Of a DNA stretch of 64,000 bases, positions 33,901-42,846 are shown piece after piece. The first letter of the stretch is position 1. Each line of letters opens with the position of its first letter. Source of the DNA: JAUYQR01 sp050632395 (lineage in GTDB: Bacteria; Pseudomonadota; Alphaproteobacteria; Rhodobacterales; Rhodobacteraceae); NCBI RefSeq assembly GCF_050632395.1, contig NZ_CP192600.1, positions 3,410,001 to 3,474,000 on the forward strand. The letters are read 5' to 3'. Below the pieces are notes generated by a model that was not told the DNA's origin, made no database searches, and saw nothing but the letters and a program-made list of their open reading frames with translations. Position numbers and translations under genes: made by a program.

Positions 33901-34866
33901 CTAGCCAAACCGCTCCAGCACGCCTCGAAAGAGGGCGGGGTCGACGTTGCCGCCCGAGGCGGTGCAGATGACGGTGTCGCCAAGGCCATCGGCAAAAAGT
34001 GCAGCGGCAAGGGCGACTGCACCGCCCGGTTCAAGCACGAGACCGAGGTGGGAAAACGCGAGGGCCACGGCGTGCAGCGCCTGTTCGTCGGTCACGCTGA
34101 GCCCTGCCCCGGCAAGCCGTTGCAGAACGGGAAAGGTAAGGGTGCCGGGCATCGGTGTCAGGATCGCGTCGCAGACCGATCCGGTAGCAGCCGCATTGCC
34201 CAGACGCTGCCCTGCGGCCAGCGACCGCGCCATATCGTCAAAACCGGCGGGTTCAACGGTGCGGACCTGCATGCCGGGCGCGCGAGCCTGCAGCGCAAGT
34301 GCGATGCCGGCGGACAGCCCGCCACCACCGCAGCAAACCAGAACCTCGGCCTCGGCTATGCCGGCCTCGGCCGCCTGCGCCGCGATTTCGAGACCGACGG
34401 TGCCCTGCCCGGCAATAACCTCTGGCTCGTCATACGGCTTGATCAGCGTCAGGCCACGATCCGCCGCAAGCGCGGCCCCCAAGGCATCGCGGTCGGTGCC
34501 GCGTTCGTAAAGCTCCACCTCTGCTCCGTAAGCACGGGTGTTGGCAATCTTTACCGCGGGCGCGTCGGACGGCATCACGATCACGCACGGACTGCCGTGC
34601 CGGGCCGCCGACAGAGCGACCCCCTGGGCATGGTTGCCGGACGAATAGGCGATCACGCCTTGCGCCCGTGCCTTTGGCGGCAGGGCCGACACCGCGGCCC
34701 ACCCGCCGCGAAACTTGAAGCTGCCGGTCAGTTGCAGCGATTCCGCCTTTACGAACACCCGCCGTCCAGCGATGCGATCAAGAAGGGGGGCGTTCAGAAG
34801 CGGTGTCACCCGCGCATTGCCGTGCAGCCGATGGGCGGCAGCTTCGATCCGCTTGATGTCCGTCAT
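33901..34866 (-). CDS. Threonine/serine dehydratase (PLP fold type II)
   Basis: A 321-residue protein. The PLP lysine lies in LTGSFKFRGGW (SFKxRG, about residue 51), YSSGNHAQGVALSAA follows, and the phosphate-binding glycine loop is VLVCCGGGGLSAGIAL (about 180). The C-terminal serine is in CTASGGNVDP. It lacks the ACT regulatory domain, so it resembles the catabolic dehydratase or serine racemase group. Overlaps the upstream hydrolase gene by 4 bp. Confidence 0.9.
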   Translation of the reverse strand: MTDIKRIEAAAHRLHGNARVTPLLNAPLLDRIAGRRVFVKAESLQLTGSFKFRGGWAAVSALPPKARAQGVIAYSSGNHAQGVALSAARHGSPCVIVMPSDAPAVKIANTRAYGAEVELYERGTDRDALGAALAADRGLTLIKPYDEPEVIAGQGTVGLEIAAQAAEAGIAEAEVLVCCGGGGLSAGIALALQARAPGMQVRTVEPAGFDDMARSLAAGQRLGNAAATGSVCDAILTPMPGTLTFPVLQRLAGAGLSVTDEQALHAVALAFSHLGLVLEPGGAVALAAALFADGLGDTVICTASGGNVDPALFRGVLERFG

Positions 34867-35681
34867 GTTACTGCCTGCAGGAAGGAATGTATCGCCGCAA
34901 CCGCCTCGGGTTCGTCGAGAAAGGGGATATGCGCCCGGCCCGGCACCTCGGCGAAGATCATGTCGGGGCGGCGACGGCGCATTTCGGCCGCCGTCTCGGG
35001 CGTGAGGAGGTCGGAGTTCGCGCCGTGGATCAGGGCCAGCGGCAAACCGGCGAGCGCGTCGAACATCGGCCAGAGGGTCACGGGCGGGCCCTGGAACGCT
35101 TTCAGGAAAGCCTCGCGAAGCGTGGGGTCGTAGCGCAGGCGCAGGCCGTCGGGGGTTTCGACCGACAGGTTGTGCGCCTCCTGCAGCCAGCGGTCCATTG
35201 TCACGCCGTCGAAGCCCGGGCTACGCGAGAGGCGTTCGGCAAAGCCGGCGTAGGTGCCGCCCGCAGGGATGCGCCCGACGTAATCGACGATCCGTGCCAG
35301 CCCGGCCTGCCCGATTTCAGGACCGACGTCGTTCAGGCACAGGCCAAGCACGCGGTTGCGCGCCACCGCGCCGAGGACCATGCCGATCAGCCCCCCGCGC
35401 GAGGTGCCGAGGATCGCCCCCTGCGCAAGACCGAGGTGATCCAGAAGTGCCAGCGCATCCTTTCCCTCACGCTCGACCGTGTAGGTCCCGGGGCCGGACC
35501 AGCCGCTGTCGCCGCGCCCCCGGTAATCCATCCGGATCAGCCGGACGGGCGGCAGATGCGGGACCAGATAGTCGAAATCGGCCATCGTGCGCGTGAGGCC
35601 AGCAAGGCATAGAAGGGGCACGCCTTCGCCTTCGTCGCGGTAGGCGATCCGGGTGCCATCGTCTGCGATGAAGCTGGTCAT
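34863..35681 (-). CDS. Alpha/beta hydrolase
   Basis: A 272-residue protein with PLLCLAGLTRTMADFDYL (oxyanion region), MDYRGRGDSGWSG, nucleophile elbow AILGTSRGGLIGMVLG (GxSxG, about residue 97), and Asp/His in LIHGANSDLLTPE and VPGRAHIPFLDEPEA. It has a complete catalytic triad, unlike its operon partner. The start at 35681 overlaps the HAD gene stop (ATGA). A much longer open frame upstream is only the HAD gene read in another frame. Confidence 0.88.
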   Translation of the reverse strand: MTSFIADDGTRIAYRDEGEGVPLLCLAGLTRTMADFDYLVPHLPPVRLIRMDYRGRGDSGWSGPGTYTVEREGKDALALLDHLGLAQGAILGTSRGGLIGMVLGAVARNRVLGLCLNDVGPEIGQAGLARIVDYVGRIPAGGTYAGFAERLSRSPGFDGVTMDRWLQEAHNLSVETPDGLRLRYDPTLREAFLKAFQGPPVTLWPMFDALAGLPLALIHGANSDLLTPETAAEMRRRRPDMIFAEVPGRAHIPFLDEPEAVAAIHSFLQAVT

Positions 35682-36352
35682 GCGATCACCGAGAGCCGTG
35701 CAAGATCGGGAATGATGTGGTTCGGCCCGTGCGGCAGGCGGTCCATCGGGGCCGCGTCGCGGTTTACCCAGACCGTTGCAAAGCCGAACCGCGCAGCACC
35801 GGCCACGTCCCAGCCGTTGGACGACACGAACAGCACCTTGTCGCGCGTCACCGCCATCCGCTGTTCGACCAGCGCGTAGACCTGGGCGCTTGGCTTGTAG
35901 ACGCCCACCTCTTCGACCGAGATCACGGCTTCGAAAAGGTGGGCCAGACCGTTCGCTGCCAAGGCCGCCGCCAGCATCGCTGGTGTGCCATTCGACAAAG
36001 TGCCGAGGCGAAAGCCTCGGTTCTTCAGCGTGGCCAGCGCCTGGGCCACTTCGGGAAAGGCGGGCAGCCGGTCGTAAAGCGCAAGGAGGCGGCCCCGCAG
36101 CGCGCGGTCGCTGACGTTCAAGGCTTCCAGCGTCCAGTCCAGCGCCTCGGCGGTCACCTCGGCGAAGTCGGCGTGCGCGCCAAGGAGGGTGCGCAGCCAA
36201 CTGTATTCAAGCTGCTTGCGCCGCCACGTCGCGGCGAGGGCGGCCCAATCGGCCACCAGCGGCCCCGCCTCGGCAGCTGCCTGATGGACGGCTCCGGCCA
36301 CGTCGAACACGGTGCCATAGGCATCAAAGACCACGATCTTGCGGTTGGGCAT
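35678..36352 (-). CDS. Haloacid dehalogenase type II (HAD superfamily)
   Basis: A 224-residue protein. Motif 1 is VFDAYGTVFDV (nucleophile Asp, about residue 8), motif 2 is GTLSNGTPAML (about 115), and motif 3 and the acidic loop are KPSAQVYAL and FVSSNGWDVAGAARFGFATVWVNR. The FDAYGT and SSNGWDV pieces are typical of (S)-2-haloacid dehalogenases. First gene of an operon with two alpha/beta hydrolases and a dehydratase, all joined by 4-bp overlaps or a 2-bp gap. A small-molecule catabolic set is inferred. Confidence 0.9.
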   Translation of the reverse strand: MPNRKIVVFDAYGTVFDVAGAVHQAAAEAGPLVADWAALAATWRRKQLEYSWLRTLLGAHADFAEVTAEALDWTLEALNVSDRALRGRLLALYDRLPAFPEVAQALATLKNRGFRLGTLSNGTPAMLAAALAANGLAHLFEAVISVEEVGVYKPSAQVYALVEQRMAVTRDKVLFVSSNGWDVAGAARFGFATVWVNRDAAPMDRLPHGPNHIIPDLARLSVIA

Positions 36353-36484
36353 GGGCTTTTGCTCCCTGCGGGTTGGCGCACCGTGGCACGGGCACGCCAC
36401 CTGCTGCAAGGCATAGGCAATCCAATGCTTGTGGCGGGCGAGGGCTGGCTTTAGATCACGGGCGCGGCTTTGGGGACAGGCAAG

Positions 36485-38269
36485 ATGACAGACATCAGTG
36501 GAAACATCGAAGACCGGCCCCGATCGAAAGAGGTCGGCGCCTTGCGCGGGCTCTTGCCGTTCATGCGGCCTTACCGTGGGATCACGGTTCTTGCAGCCCT
36601 TGCGCTGACGCTGACCGCAGGTGTCAGCCTGATCCTGCCGCTGGCCGTGCGCCGGGTGGTCGACGGGTTCAATTCGGGCGATGCGGCCCTTCTGGACCAG
36701 TATTTCGCCGCAGCGCTTGGCATCGCCGCGCTGCTCGCCTTTGGCACCGGGCTTCGCTACTACCTTGTCACCCGGCTTGGCGAACGGGTAGTAGCCGATA
36801 TCCGCCGCGCATTGTTCGACCGCGTGCTGGGCATGTCGCCCGCCTTCTTTGAGCGCATCATGACTGGCGAAGTCCTGAGCCGGATCACCACAGACACCAC
36901 GCTGATCCTCTCGGTGATCGGATCGTCGGTTTCGGTTGCGCTGCGCAATGTGCTGATGCTGCTGGGCGGGCTGGTCTTGTTGTTCCTGACCTCGGCCAAG
37001 CTGACAGGGCTGGTGCTGCTGATAGTGCCGGCAATCGTGGTGCCGATCATCGTGCTGGGCCGCAAGTTGCGGCGGCTGTCGAAGGAAAATCAGGATTGGA
37101 TCGCATCGTCCTCGGGATCAGCGTCGGAGGCGCTGTCGTCGGTGCAGACGGTGCAGGCCTTTACCCACGAAACCCAGACGCGCAGCGCCTTTGCCGATGT
37201 GACCGAGAAATCGTTTTTGTCGGCCAAGACCCGTATCGGGACGCGGGCGGTAATGACGGTGATCGTGATCTTCCTGACGTTCACCGGCATCGTGGGCGTC
37301 TTGTGGATCGGCGCGCGGGATGTGCGGGCCGATGTGATGACGGTGGGCGAGTTGATCCAGTTCGTGATCTATGCCGTGATGGTGGCCGGGGCCGTGGGCG
37401 CGCTGTCGGAAATCTGGGGCGAATTGCAGCGCGCGGCGGGGGCTACCGAACGGCTGGTGGAGCTGCTTCACACCGACGATCCAGTGAAAGACCCGGCCGC
37501 TCCGGTTGCCCTGCCCCGCCCGGTGCAAGGCCGGATCGCGTTCGAGGACGTGACGTTCCGCTATCCCGCGCGGCCCGAAACCTCGGCGCTGAACGGGATC
37601 AGTTTGGCGGTGAACCCCGGCGAGACGATTGCGCTGGTTGGTCCGTCGGGTGCGGGCAAAACCACGATCCTGCAACTTTTGATGCGGTTTTACGACCCGC
37701 AGTCGGGGCAGATCACGCTGGACGGTATTCCCTTGACGGCGATGACACGCGCCGATTTCCGATCTGTGATCGCGCTGGTGCCGCAGGACCCGGTGATCTT
37801 TGCAACCTCGGCACGGGAAAACATCCGCTTCGGGCGGCCCGGGGCGACGGATGCGGAAGTTGAGGAAGCCGCGCGTGCGGCGGCGGCGCATGACTTTCTT
37901 GCGGCCCTGCCGCAGGGCTATGACAGCTATCTGGGCGAACGCGGCGTGATGCTGTCGGGCGGGCAGAAGCAGCGGGTGGCGATTGCGCGTGCGATCCTGC
38001 GGGATGCCAAGATCCTGCTTCTGGACGAGGCGACGTCTGCGCTGGATGCCGAAAGCGAGCGTGCAGTGCAGGCTGCGGTGGAACGGTTGAGCGAGGGGCG
38101 CACCACGCTGGTCGTGGCGCACCGGCTGGCCACGGTGAAGCGGGCCGACCGGATCGTGGTATTCGACCACGGACAGATTGCGGCCATCGGCACGCATGAC
38201 GCGCTGGTGGCGGAGGGCGGGCTTTACGCGCGGCTGGCACGGCTGCAGTTCACCGACGGCACGGTCTGA
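36485..38269 (+). CDS. ABC exporter, fused permease and ATPase (MsbA/LmrA type)
   Basis: A 594-residue half-transporter. Six membrane helices lie within residues about 35-310. The nucleotide-binding domain has Walker A LVGPSGAGKTTILQLLMRF (about residue 390), Q loop ALVPQDPVIFATS, signature VMLSGGQKQRVAIARA (about 490), Walker B ILLLDEATSALD and switch VAHRL. Works as a homodimer in the inner membrane; lipid or drug export by family. Start at 36485 preceded by GGGACAGG. Divergent from the HAD operon. Confidence 0.93.
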   Translation: MTDISGNIEDRPRSKEVGALRGLLPFMRPYRGITVLAALALTLTAGVSLILPLAVRRVVDGFNSGDAALLDQYFAAALGIAALLAFGTGLRYYLVTRLGERVVADIRRALFDRVLGMSPAFFERIMTGEVLSRITTDTTLILSVIGSSVSVALRNVLMLLGGLVLLFLTSAKLTGLVLLIVPAIVVPIIVLGRKLRRLSKENQDWIASSSGSASEALSSVQTVQAFTHETQTRSAFADVTEKSFLSAKTRIGTRAVMTVIVIFLTFTGIVGVLWIGARDVRADVMTVGELIQFVIYAVMVAGAVGALSEIWGELQRAAGATERLVELLHTDDPVKDPAAPVALPRPVQGRIAFEDVTFRYPARPETSALNGISLAVNPGETIALVGPSGAGKTTILQLLMRFYDPQSGQITLDGIPLTAMTRADFRSVIALVPQDPVIFATSARENIRFGRPGATDAEVEEAARAAAAHDFLAALPQGYDSYLGERGVMLSGGQKQRVAIARAILRDAKILLLDEATSALDAESERAVQAAVERLSEGRTTLVVAHRLATVKRADRIVVFDHGQIAAIGTHDALVAEGGLYARLARLQFTDGTV

Positions 38270-38383
38270 GGTCACGGTCTGACGTCACGTTGACTGCGAC
38301 AATCCGGCTTGGCAAACCGGGGTTGAATCCCCATCTTCGCCTGAAGCCCGCGCCAAAAGCGGGCACGCCAGGGGAGGAACGGA

Positions 38384-40273
38384 ATGAACGCTTTCGCCAA
38401 TCGGAGCGATTTGCAGGCCATTGAAGGCGAAATGCCTTGGGCCGAGCGCGGTCAGGCGCGGTCGATGTACGAATTCCTGTCTCGCGCGCACGATGCGCAC
38501 GGCGCCCGCCCGGCGATCAGTTTCCAGTTGCTGTCCGGCCCCGGCACCAAGGCTGAAACCGTCACCTGGGGCGAATTGCACCGCCAGGTGACGCAGGCGG
38601 CCAACCTGTTCCGCCACCTTGGCGTCGGCGAAACCGATGTCGTGGCCTACATCATGCCGAACGCGCTGGAGACGGCGATCACCCTGCTGGGCGGCGCGGT
38701 GGCGGGGATCGTCAACCCGATCAATCCCCTGCTGGAGGCCAACCAGATCAGCGCCATCCTGCGCGAGACGAAGGCCAAGGTCGTGGTCACGCTGAAGGCG
38801 TTCCCGAAGACCGATCTGCCGCAGAAGGTGGCCGAGGCGGTGAAATTCGCACCGAACGTCAAGACCGTGCTTGAGGTGGACCTGTGCCGCTACCTTTCAG
38901 GGCTGAAGCGCTACATCGTGCCGCTGATCCGCCCGAAAAACCCGGCCAGCCACACCGCGGACATCAAGGATTTCCGCACCGAGATGGCCCGCCACCGCGC
39001 CGACCGTTTGGATTTCACCGATACCACGCAAGACCGCGTCGCCGCATATTTCCACACCGGCGGCACCACTGGGATGCCGAAGGTCGCCCAGCACAAAGTG
39101 TCGGGCATGGTCTACAACGGCTGGATCGGGTCTCGGCTGTTGTTCAAGGAAACCGACACGGTGCTGTGCCCGTTACCGCTGTTTCATGTGCTTGCCGCGT
39201 ATCCGGTGATGATGTCGATGATCGCCGCTGGCGCGCATGTGGTGTTCCCCACCCCACAGGGCTACCGGGGCGAAGGGGTGATGGACAACCTGTGGAAGCT
39301 GATCGAGCGCTGGAAGGTGACCTACCTGATCACCGTGCCGACCGCACTTTCAGCGCTTATGCAGCGGCCGATCAATGCCGACGTCTCGACCTTGAGGAAC
39401 GCGATTTCAGGGTCGGCCCCCTTGCCGATCGAGCTGTTCAACCGGTTTGAAAAGGCCACCGGCGTGCAGATCATCGAAGGCTACGGGCTGACCGAATGCA
39501 CCTGCCTTGTGTCGATCAATCCGCCGGGCGGCACCAAGAAGATAGGGTCGGTCGGCCTGCCCTTTCCCTATACGAACGTGCGCATCCTGACCTCGCAGGG
39601 CGCCATCGGCTTGCGCGAATGTGCGGTGGACGAGGTCGGCGAGATCTGCGTGTCGAACCCCGGGGTCTACGAGGGGTCGACCTACACCGAGGCCGACAAG
39701 AACCGCGAACTGTTCGCCGAGGGTCGGTTTCTGAAGACCGGCGACCTTGGCCGGATCGACGCGGACGGATACTTGTTCATCACTGGCCGCGCCAAGGACC
39801 TGATCATCCGCGGCGGCCACAACATCGACCCCGCGATCATCGAAGAGGCCCTGATGGGGCATGAGGCGGTGGCCTTCGTCGGGGCGATCGGCCAGCCGGA
39901 TGCCCATGCCGGCGAGATCCCGGCTGCCTATGTCGAGTTGGTGGCGGGGGCGACCGTTTCGGTCGATGATCTGCTGGCCTATGCCACGCGGCACATCGCC
40001 GAACGCGCCGCGCAGCCGAAATACATCGAGATCCTGCCGGAACTTCCGAAGACCGCCGTCGGCAAGGTGTTCAAGCCAGACCTTCGTAAAAGCGCCATCA
40101 CCCGTGTCTACGACGCGGCGCTGTCGGAGGCCGGTCTTTCCGCGAAGGTGTCGGGTGTGGTCGAGGACAAGAAGCGCGGTCTGGTCGCCAAGTTGGCGAA
40201 GCTCGGCCCGGTCGACGATGCCGCCGTGTCGGGCCTGCTCGGCCAATTCAACACCCCTTGGGAGTGGGCCTGA
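38384..40273 (+). CDS. Acyl-CoA synthetase (AMP-dependent ligase)
   Basis: A 629-residue adenylate-forming enzyme. The P-loop AYFHTGGTTGMPKVAQHK lies at about residue 222, VQIIEGYGLTECTC (A5) at about 363, LKTGDLGRIDADGYLFITGRAKDLIIRGG (A7/A8) at about 447, and the catalytic Lys in LPKTAVGKVFKPDLR near 555. Known reaction: acyl acid + ATP + CoA to acyl-CoA. Chain-length preference is not readable. Strong GGGGAGGAA ribosome site. Follows the ABC exporter gene by 114 bp. Confidence 0.92.
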   Translation: MNAFANRSDLQAIEGEMPWAERGQARSMYEFLSRAHDAHGARPAISFQLLSGPGTKAETVTWGELHRQVTQAANLFRHLGVGETDVVAYIMPNALETAITLLGGAVAGIVNPINPLLEANQISAILRETKAKVVVTLKAFPKTDLPQKVAEAVKFAPNVKTVLEVDLCRYLSGLKRYIVPLIRPKNPASHTADIKDFRTEMARHRADRLDFTDTTQDRVAAYFHTGGTTGMPKVAQHKVSGMVYNGWIGSRLLFKETDTVLCPLPLFHVLAAYPVMMSMIAAGAHVVFPTPQGYRGEGVMDNLWKLIERWKVTYLITVPTALSALMQRPINADVSTLRNAISGSAPLPIELFNRFEKATGVQIIEGYGLTECTCLVSINPPGGTKKIGSVGLPFPYTNVRILTSQGAIGLRECAVDEVGEICVSNPGVYEGSTYTEADKNRELFAEGRFLKTGDLGRIDADGYLFITGRAKDLIIRGGHNIDPAIIEEALMGHEAVAFVGAIGQPDAHAGEIPAAYVELVAGATVSVDDLLAYATRHIAERAAQPKYIEILPELPKTAVGKVFKPDLRKSAITRVYDAALSEAGLSAKVSGVVEDKKRGLVAKLAKLGPVDDAAVSGLLGQFNTPWEWA

Positions 40274-40357
40274 CTGAAGGCCACCGCAACTTTCATTTGC
40301 AGGAATCGAGCCGTCGCGCGAACACTGGTGCAGTAACGCTTTCGTGAGGCTATCAGA

Positions 40358-40879
40358 ATGATGGGTCGGATCGGATTGGCGATTGCCCTGCTTGCAGGCT
40401 CCGCCGGGGCGGTGGCTGCGCAACAGTCGGAGGTGCTGTTTTCGCACAAGCACTGGCAGGTTGAAATTGTCGGCTGGGATGACGGATCGCTGGGCTGCGT
40501 CGCGGAAGTTTCTGCGCCGGGAGAGAGTTTCTCGATCTGGACCTTCCCGGACGAATCCGTGCAGTTGCAGTTCTATTCCACCGCCTGGGCGTTTGATGAC
40601 GGGACCACCGCGGATCTTGAAGTTCAGATCGACCGCCGGGCGCCGTGGAACCTGACCAACGCCGAGCTTTACCAGAATTCCGTGCTGTTCACCCTGCCCG
40701 ACGACAGTTCGGGTGTGAATTTCATCGTGGAGGTGGCGCAGGGCAACCGGCTTTTCCTACGCGCGGATGACGGATCGGACGTGCAGAACTATTCGCTGTC
40801 GGGATCGCGCGCCTCGATCGACGCGCTGATCGAGTGCGGCGAGGTCTTGTCGGGCAAGTCGGCCAACCCGTTCAAGTGA
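40358..40879 (+). CDS. Secreted protein of unknown function
   Basis: A 173-residue protein with a clear Sec signal (MMGRIGLAIALLAGSAGAVAAQQ, cleavage after AVA-A). The mature part is rich in beta-strand-forming and acidic residues, with two cysteines (GSLGCVAEV and ALIECGEVL) that may form a disulfide. Not recognised further; periplasmic by signal. It converges on dtd. Confidence 0.65.
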   Translation: MMGRIGLAIALLAGSAGAVAAQQSEVLFSHKHWQVEIVGWDDGSLGCVAEVSAPGESFSIWTFPDESVQLQFYSTAWAFDDGTTADLEVQIDRRAPWNLTNAELYQNSVLFTLPDDSSGVNFIVEVAQGNRLFLRADDGSDVQNYSLSGSRASIDALIECGEVLSGKSANPFK

Positions 40880-40886
40880 CGTGGTC

Positions 40887-41330
40887 TCAGAGGGTTTCGG
40901 TATCCATCCAGATCGTGACCGGCCCATCGTTCAGCAGGCGAACCGCCATGTCCGCGCCGAAGATGCCCTTCGCGACCGGCACGCCTTCACCGGCAAGGCG
41001 GGCACTGAACGCTTCGTAAAGCCGCTTGCCCTCAGCCGGCTCGGCGGCGCTGGAAAACCCCGGCCGATTGCCGCGCAGGTCGGCGGCGAGGGTGAACTGG
41101 CTGACAACCAGCGCCGCCCCGTTCACATCGCGCAACGACAGGTTCATCCGGCCACCATCATCGCGAAATATCCGCAGCTTGGCGATCTTGGCGGCCAATC
41201 GCGCCGCTTCGGCATCGCTGTCGCCCGCCATCGCGCAGACAAGGATCAGGACGCCCTGCCCCACCTCCCCCACCACCTTGCCGTCCACCGAAACCGATGC
41301 TTCGGCAACGCGCTGGACGACCGACCTCAC
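40887..41330 (-). CDS. dtd: D-aminoacyl-tRNA deacylase
   Basis: A 147-residue protein with VVQRVAEASVSVDGKVVGEVGQGVLILV at the N-terminus, the catalytic ALVVSQFTLAADLRGNRPGF segment (SQFT) near residue 80, and NDGPVTIWMDTE (GPVT) at the end. Known: recycles D-aminoacyl-tRNAs. The GTG start at 41330 lies in a GTGA overlap with the upstream kinase stop, which settles the start and implies coupling. Confidence 0.94.
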   Translation of the reverse strand: MRSVVQRVAEASVSVDGKVVGEVGQGVLILVCAMAGDSDAEAARLAAKIAKLRIFRDDGGRMNLSLRDVNGAALVVSQFTLAADLRGNRPGFSSAAEPAEGKRLYEAFSARLAGEGVPVAKGIFGADMAVRLLNDGPVTIWMDTETL

Positions 41331-42250
41331 AATTCGTGCGCCCAAGGTGGGTTGGCGCCCGGCCGGCTGACCGTCACTGCCGCGGCCCGCACGCCAAGCC
41401 ACAGCGCCGCATCAAGCACCCCGTCGGACACCGCAGCGATGCCAGCCTTGGTCAGCGCCTTGGCTTCGTGCAGGGCCGCCAGCGCGCCGGCGTTGAACGT
41501 GTCGCCCGCCCCCACCGTATCGGCCACCGTGACGGGCACCGCCGCCACGAAACGGTCTTGCGTCGCAGTCACCGCGCGCGCACCTTTGGCGCCTTCGGTG
41601 ATGAACACGATCTTCGGGCCGCGGGCGAGGATGCTGCGCGCCAGCACCGTCAGATCGCCCGGGCCTTCCAGCCAGTGCAGGTCTTCGTCCGACAGCTTGA
41701 CGATGTCGGCGCGCGCCACCATCCGCTCGATCCGCGCGCGGTAGGGTGCCTCGTGCCCTGCGATGAAGCCAGGGCGAATGTTGGGGTCGATCATGGTGAC
41801 CCGCTGCGCACATTCGCGCATCTGCAAGGCCTCGTAGGTGGCTGCGGCGGGCTCGTGCACCAGACTGATCCCGCCAAGGAACAGCGTCTCGACCGAGGGG
41901 GGAAGTTCGGGCAACTGGTCGACCGACAGCATCCGTCCCGCCGTTGCCTCATCGTAAAAAGCATAGGTCGCCTGGCCGTTCACCAGCTTGACAAAGGCGA
42001 CCGTGGTGGGCCGCCCCGACCGCGCCAGCATCGACGTGTCGACGTTCGATGCCTTCAGCGTATCAGCGAGGATTTCGCCCAGCATGTCGGTCGAGACGCC
42101 CGAAAAGAACGCCGATGGCGCCCCAAGGCGGCCAAGCGCGATGGCGGTGTTGAACACAGCCCCGCCGGCATAGGGGGCAAAGCAGGCCTCCCCCAGCGTC
42201 GAGGTGCGCGGGAGCATGTCGATCAGGGCTTCGCCACAGCTGAGAATCAT
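41327..42250 (-). CDS. PfkB-family carbohydrate kinase (fructokinase-like)
   Basis: A 307-residue kinase. It begins MILSCGEALIDMLP, has the N-terminal glycine motif YAGGAVFNTAIALGRLG (about residue 28), and has the catalytic TVADTVGAGDTFNAGALAAL (DTxGAGD, about 250). Length and motifs fit fructokinase; ribokinase-type substrates are possible. GGAGG precedes the ATG. Operon with dtd. Confidence 0.88.
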   Translation of the reverse strand: MILSCGEALIDMLPRTSTLGEACFAPYAGGAVFNTAIALGRLGAPSAFFSGVSTDMLGEILADTLKASNVDTSMLARSGRPTTVAFVKLVNGQATYAFYDEATAGRMLSVDQLPELPPSVETLFLGGISLVHEPAAATYEALQMRECAQRVTMIDPNIRPGFIAGHEAPYRARIERMVARADIVKLSDEDLHWLEGPGDLTVLARSILARGPKIVFITEGAKGARAVTATQDRFVAAVPVTVADTVGAGDTFNAGALAALHEAKALTKAGIAAVSDGVLDAALWLGVRAAAVTVSRPGANPPWAHEL

Positions 42251-42438
42251 GTCGGCCTCCTTGGTGTCGCGGTTCTTTAAGCACGGCATCGCCACATCGC
42301 AAACACCCGATATCGGCGCGATAAATCTGCAGGGCCGGGCGGCGAGCGTCCTCGGTTTTGCTCCGGCGCAAGACGCGATGCCGGCATGTAAGCGATCCTT
42401 TCACTTTTGCGCAACCCAACGGAGAAAGGACTTACCCG

Positions 42439-42844
42439 ATGGTTGAAATATCCCAAGGTGCCGGTTTCTGGCCTTCGCTTTACGAGCCCTTCCGTCTTGC
42501 CGGATCGCGGCTGGCGGACTGGCTTGCGCCCGCCTCCGAAGCCTCGCAGGACAAGGGCGGCTACCGCATCGCAGTGGCACTGCCGGGCGTGCCGGAGGAA
42601 GACATCCACGTGACGGTAGAGGACGGCGTGGTTCAGGTGAGCGGCGAGAAGAAGACCTCGTGCGATGCAAAGGGCGAGACCTGGTATCTCAGCGAGCGTC
42701 AGTTCGGCACCTTCAGCCGTTCGTTCCGCCTACTGGCGGACGCGGATGCTGACCGCCGACAAGAAGGACGCGGTGGTAACGGTGACGGTTCCAAAGCGGC
42801 CGACCGACGCGCAGGCCAAGCGGGTGCCGATCAAGAAGGCGTAA
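42439..42844 (+). pseudogene. Hsp20 small heat-shock protein gene with a frameshift
   Basis: From ATG 42439 the frame encodes an alpha-crystallin domain (GGYRIAVALPGVPEEDIHVTVEDGVVQVSGEKK, then SERQFGTFSRSFRL). It loses the family pattern near 42,745. From the ATG at 42,749 another frame supplies the expected end (KKDAVVTVTVPKRPTDAQAKRVPIKKA, TAA at 42,842-42,844). One surplus base or two missing bases near 42,740-42,750 explain this. Either the gene is broken or the sequence has an error there. If read through uncorrected, the frame runs on into purC. Confidence 0.85.
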
Positions 42845-42846
42845 GG

